Positions 42,159-42,458 of a stretch of 42,458 nt of DNA are shown here, piece after piece. Position 1 is the first letter of the stretch. Each line of letters opens with the position of its first letter. This stretch comes from Gluconacetobacter azotocaptans (GTDB lineage: Bacteria > Pseudomonadota > Alphaproteobacteria > Acetobacterales > Acetobacteraceae): positions 1-42,458 of the forward strand of contig NZ_JABEQF010000021.1 in NCBI RefSeq assembly GCF_014174355.1. Direction: 5' to 3'. A program made the translations under genes and the position numbers. Under the pieces are notes generated by a model, which ran no database searches, was not told where the DNA came from, and saw only the letters and a list, made by a program, of their open reading frames with translations.

Positions 42159-42458
42159 TCAGAACAGGGCCAGCTGCCGGTCCTGACGGGGCAGGGGCGG
42201 GGGCGCGAACCGCGTGCAGTCGAGCGGGGCGTCGCGTCCCTGGTTCAGACCCAGCCTGCGGCAGGCGAGCGCGAACCGCTGGCGCAGCAGGTCGGCATAG
42301 ACGCCCTGGCCGCGATAGCGCCGCCCGAAGGTCGAATCGTTCAGCGCGCCGTTCCGTGTCTCGCGGATGCGCGCCAGCACCCGCGCCGCCCGGTCGGGAT
42401 AATGGCGGACGATCCAGTCCTCGAACAGCGGGGCGACCTCTTGCGGCAGGCGCAGCAG
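42159..42458 (-). CDS. PA0069-type radical SAM protein, C-terminal part (partial)
   Basis: The frame runs off the right edge; 99 residues of the C-terminus are visible, reading LLRLPQEVAPLFEDWIVRHY then RVLARIRETRNGALNDSTFG, RYRGQGVYADLLRQRFALAC and a closing RQLALF. This tail pattern (LRLP.EV..LF..WL..HYPDRA, RGQG.YA..I...F, ...LSLF) is typical of the PA0069 family of radical SAM proteins related to spore photoproduct lyase. The SAM-binding CxxxCxxC lies outside the window. Function of the family is not established. Confidence 0.75.
   Translation of the reverse strand: MLRLPQEVAPLFEDWIVRHYPDRAARVLARIRETRNGALNDSTFGRRYRGQGVYADLLRQRFALACRRLGLNQGRDAPLDCTRFAPPPLPRQDRQLALF

Noticed and set aside
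41955-42458. Plus-strand frame running antisense through the radical SAM gene
   Set aside because: It is antisense to a recognisable protein tail and has no domain signature.

Overview
The window looks like chromosome of a high-GC alphaproteobacterium, most likely an acetic acid bacterium (Acetobacteraceae, Gluconacetobacter-like). The clues are the alphaproteobacterial rRNA operon end (5S rRNA followed by tRNA-fMet), a TrcR/DUF1013 cell-cycle regulator, DUF465 proteins, a candidate CtrA box, a ROSE-type thermometer in front of hsp20, and an acoABC cluster. The genus is inference; no marker gene here fixes it.

Layout. 1-187: tail of an rRNA operon (5S rRNA 3' end, tRNA-fMet, terminator). 188-6314: a segment bounded by the tRNA-fMet 3' end and a 15-bp copy of it. 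It holds a decayed serine-recombinase C-terminus, a DUF72 gene and a full-length Lhr helicase, and reads like an old integration at the tRNA. 6315-10856: accessory metabolism and envelope genes: a DUF4422-GT8 glycosyltransferase fusion with lower GC than its surroundings, a D-lactate-dehydrogenase-type gene with a perfect FNR-type box upstream, and a GT87-like membrane glycosyltransferase. 11172-23756: one long, tightly overlapping tad/cpa operon for Flp pili. In order: two Flp prepilins, prepilin peptidase CpaA, CpaB, secretin CpaC, a minimal CpaD, CpaE, CpaF ATPase, TadB, TadC, TadD, a TadG-like protein with a repetitive beta-rich C-terminus, two TadE-like minor pilins, then a PIG-V-like mannosyltransferase coupled to the last pilin, and a small hypothetical gene. 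A TTAA-N7-TTAA CtrA-type box lies upstream of the first pilin.

23769-28995: a two-domain VOC protein and an acoin/acetoin dehydrogenase operon (acoA, acoB, acoC, without E3). It is divergent from an AcoR-like GAF-Fis regulator that lacks the sigma-54 AAA+ domain; an 18-bp palindrome lies between them. 29125-31298: a GGDEF-EAL protein preceded by a strongly primed 29-codon leader ORF. 31326-36056: a minus-strand one-carbon/purine run (DUF465, purE, purK, purU, folD) ending in a GT2 glycosyltransferase. 36218-39512: a second DUF465-like gene, trcR, hsp20 with its thermometer, rpmE coupled to an unlisted 44-residue ORF, mscL and a lipoprotein. 39439-42458: secF, secD and the C-terminal end of a PA0069-type radical SAM protein that runs off the window.

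The most interesting points are the tad operon with its built-in glycosyltransferase and candidate CtrA control, the AAA-less AcoR with a matching palindrome, the ROSE thermometer, two candidate coupled small ORFs, and the tRNA-fMet integration scar. No CRISPR array and no intact insertion sequence was seen.
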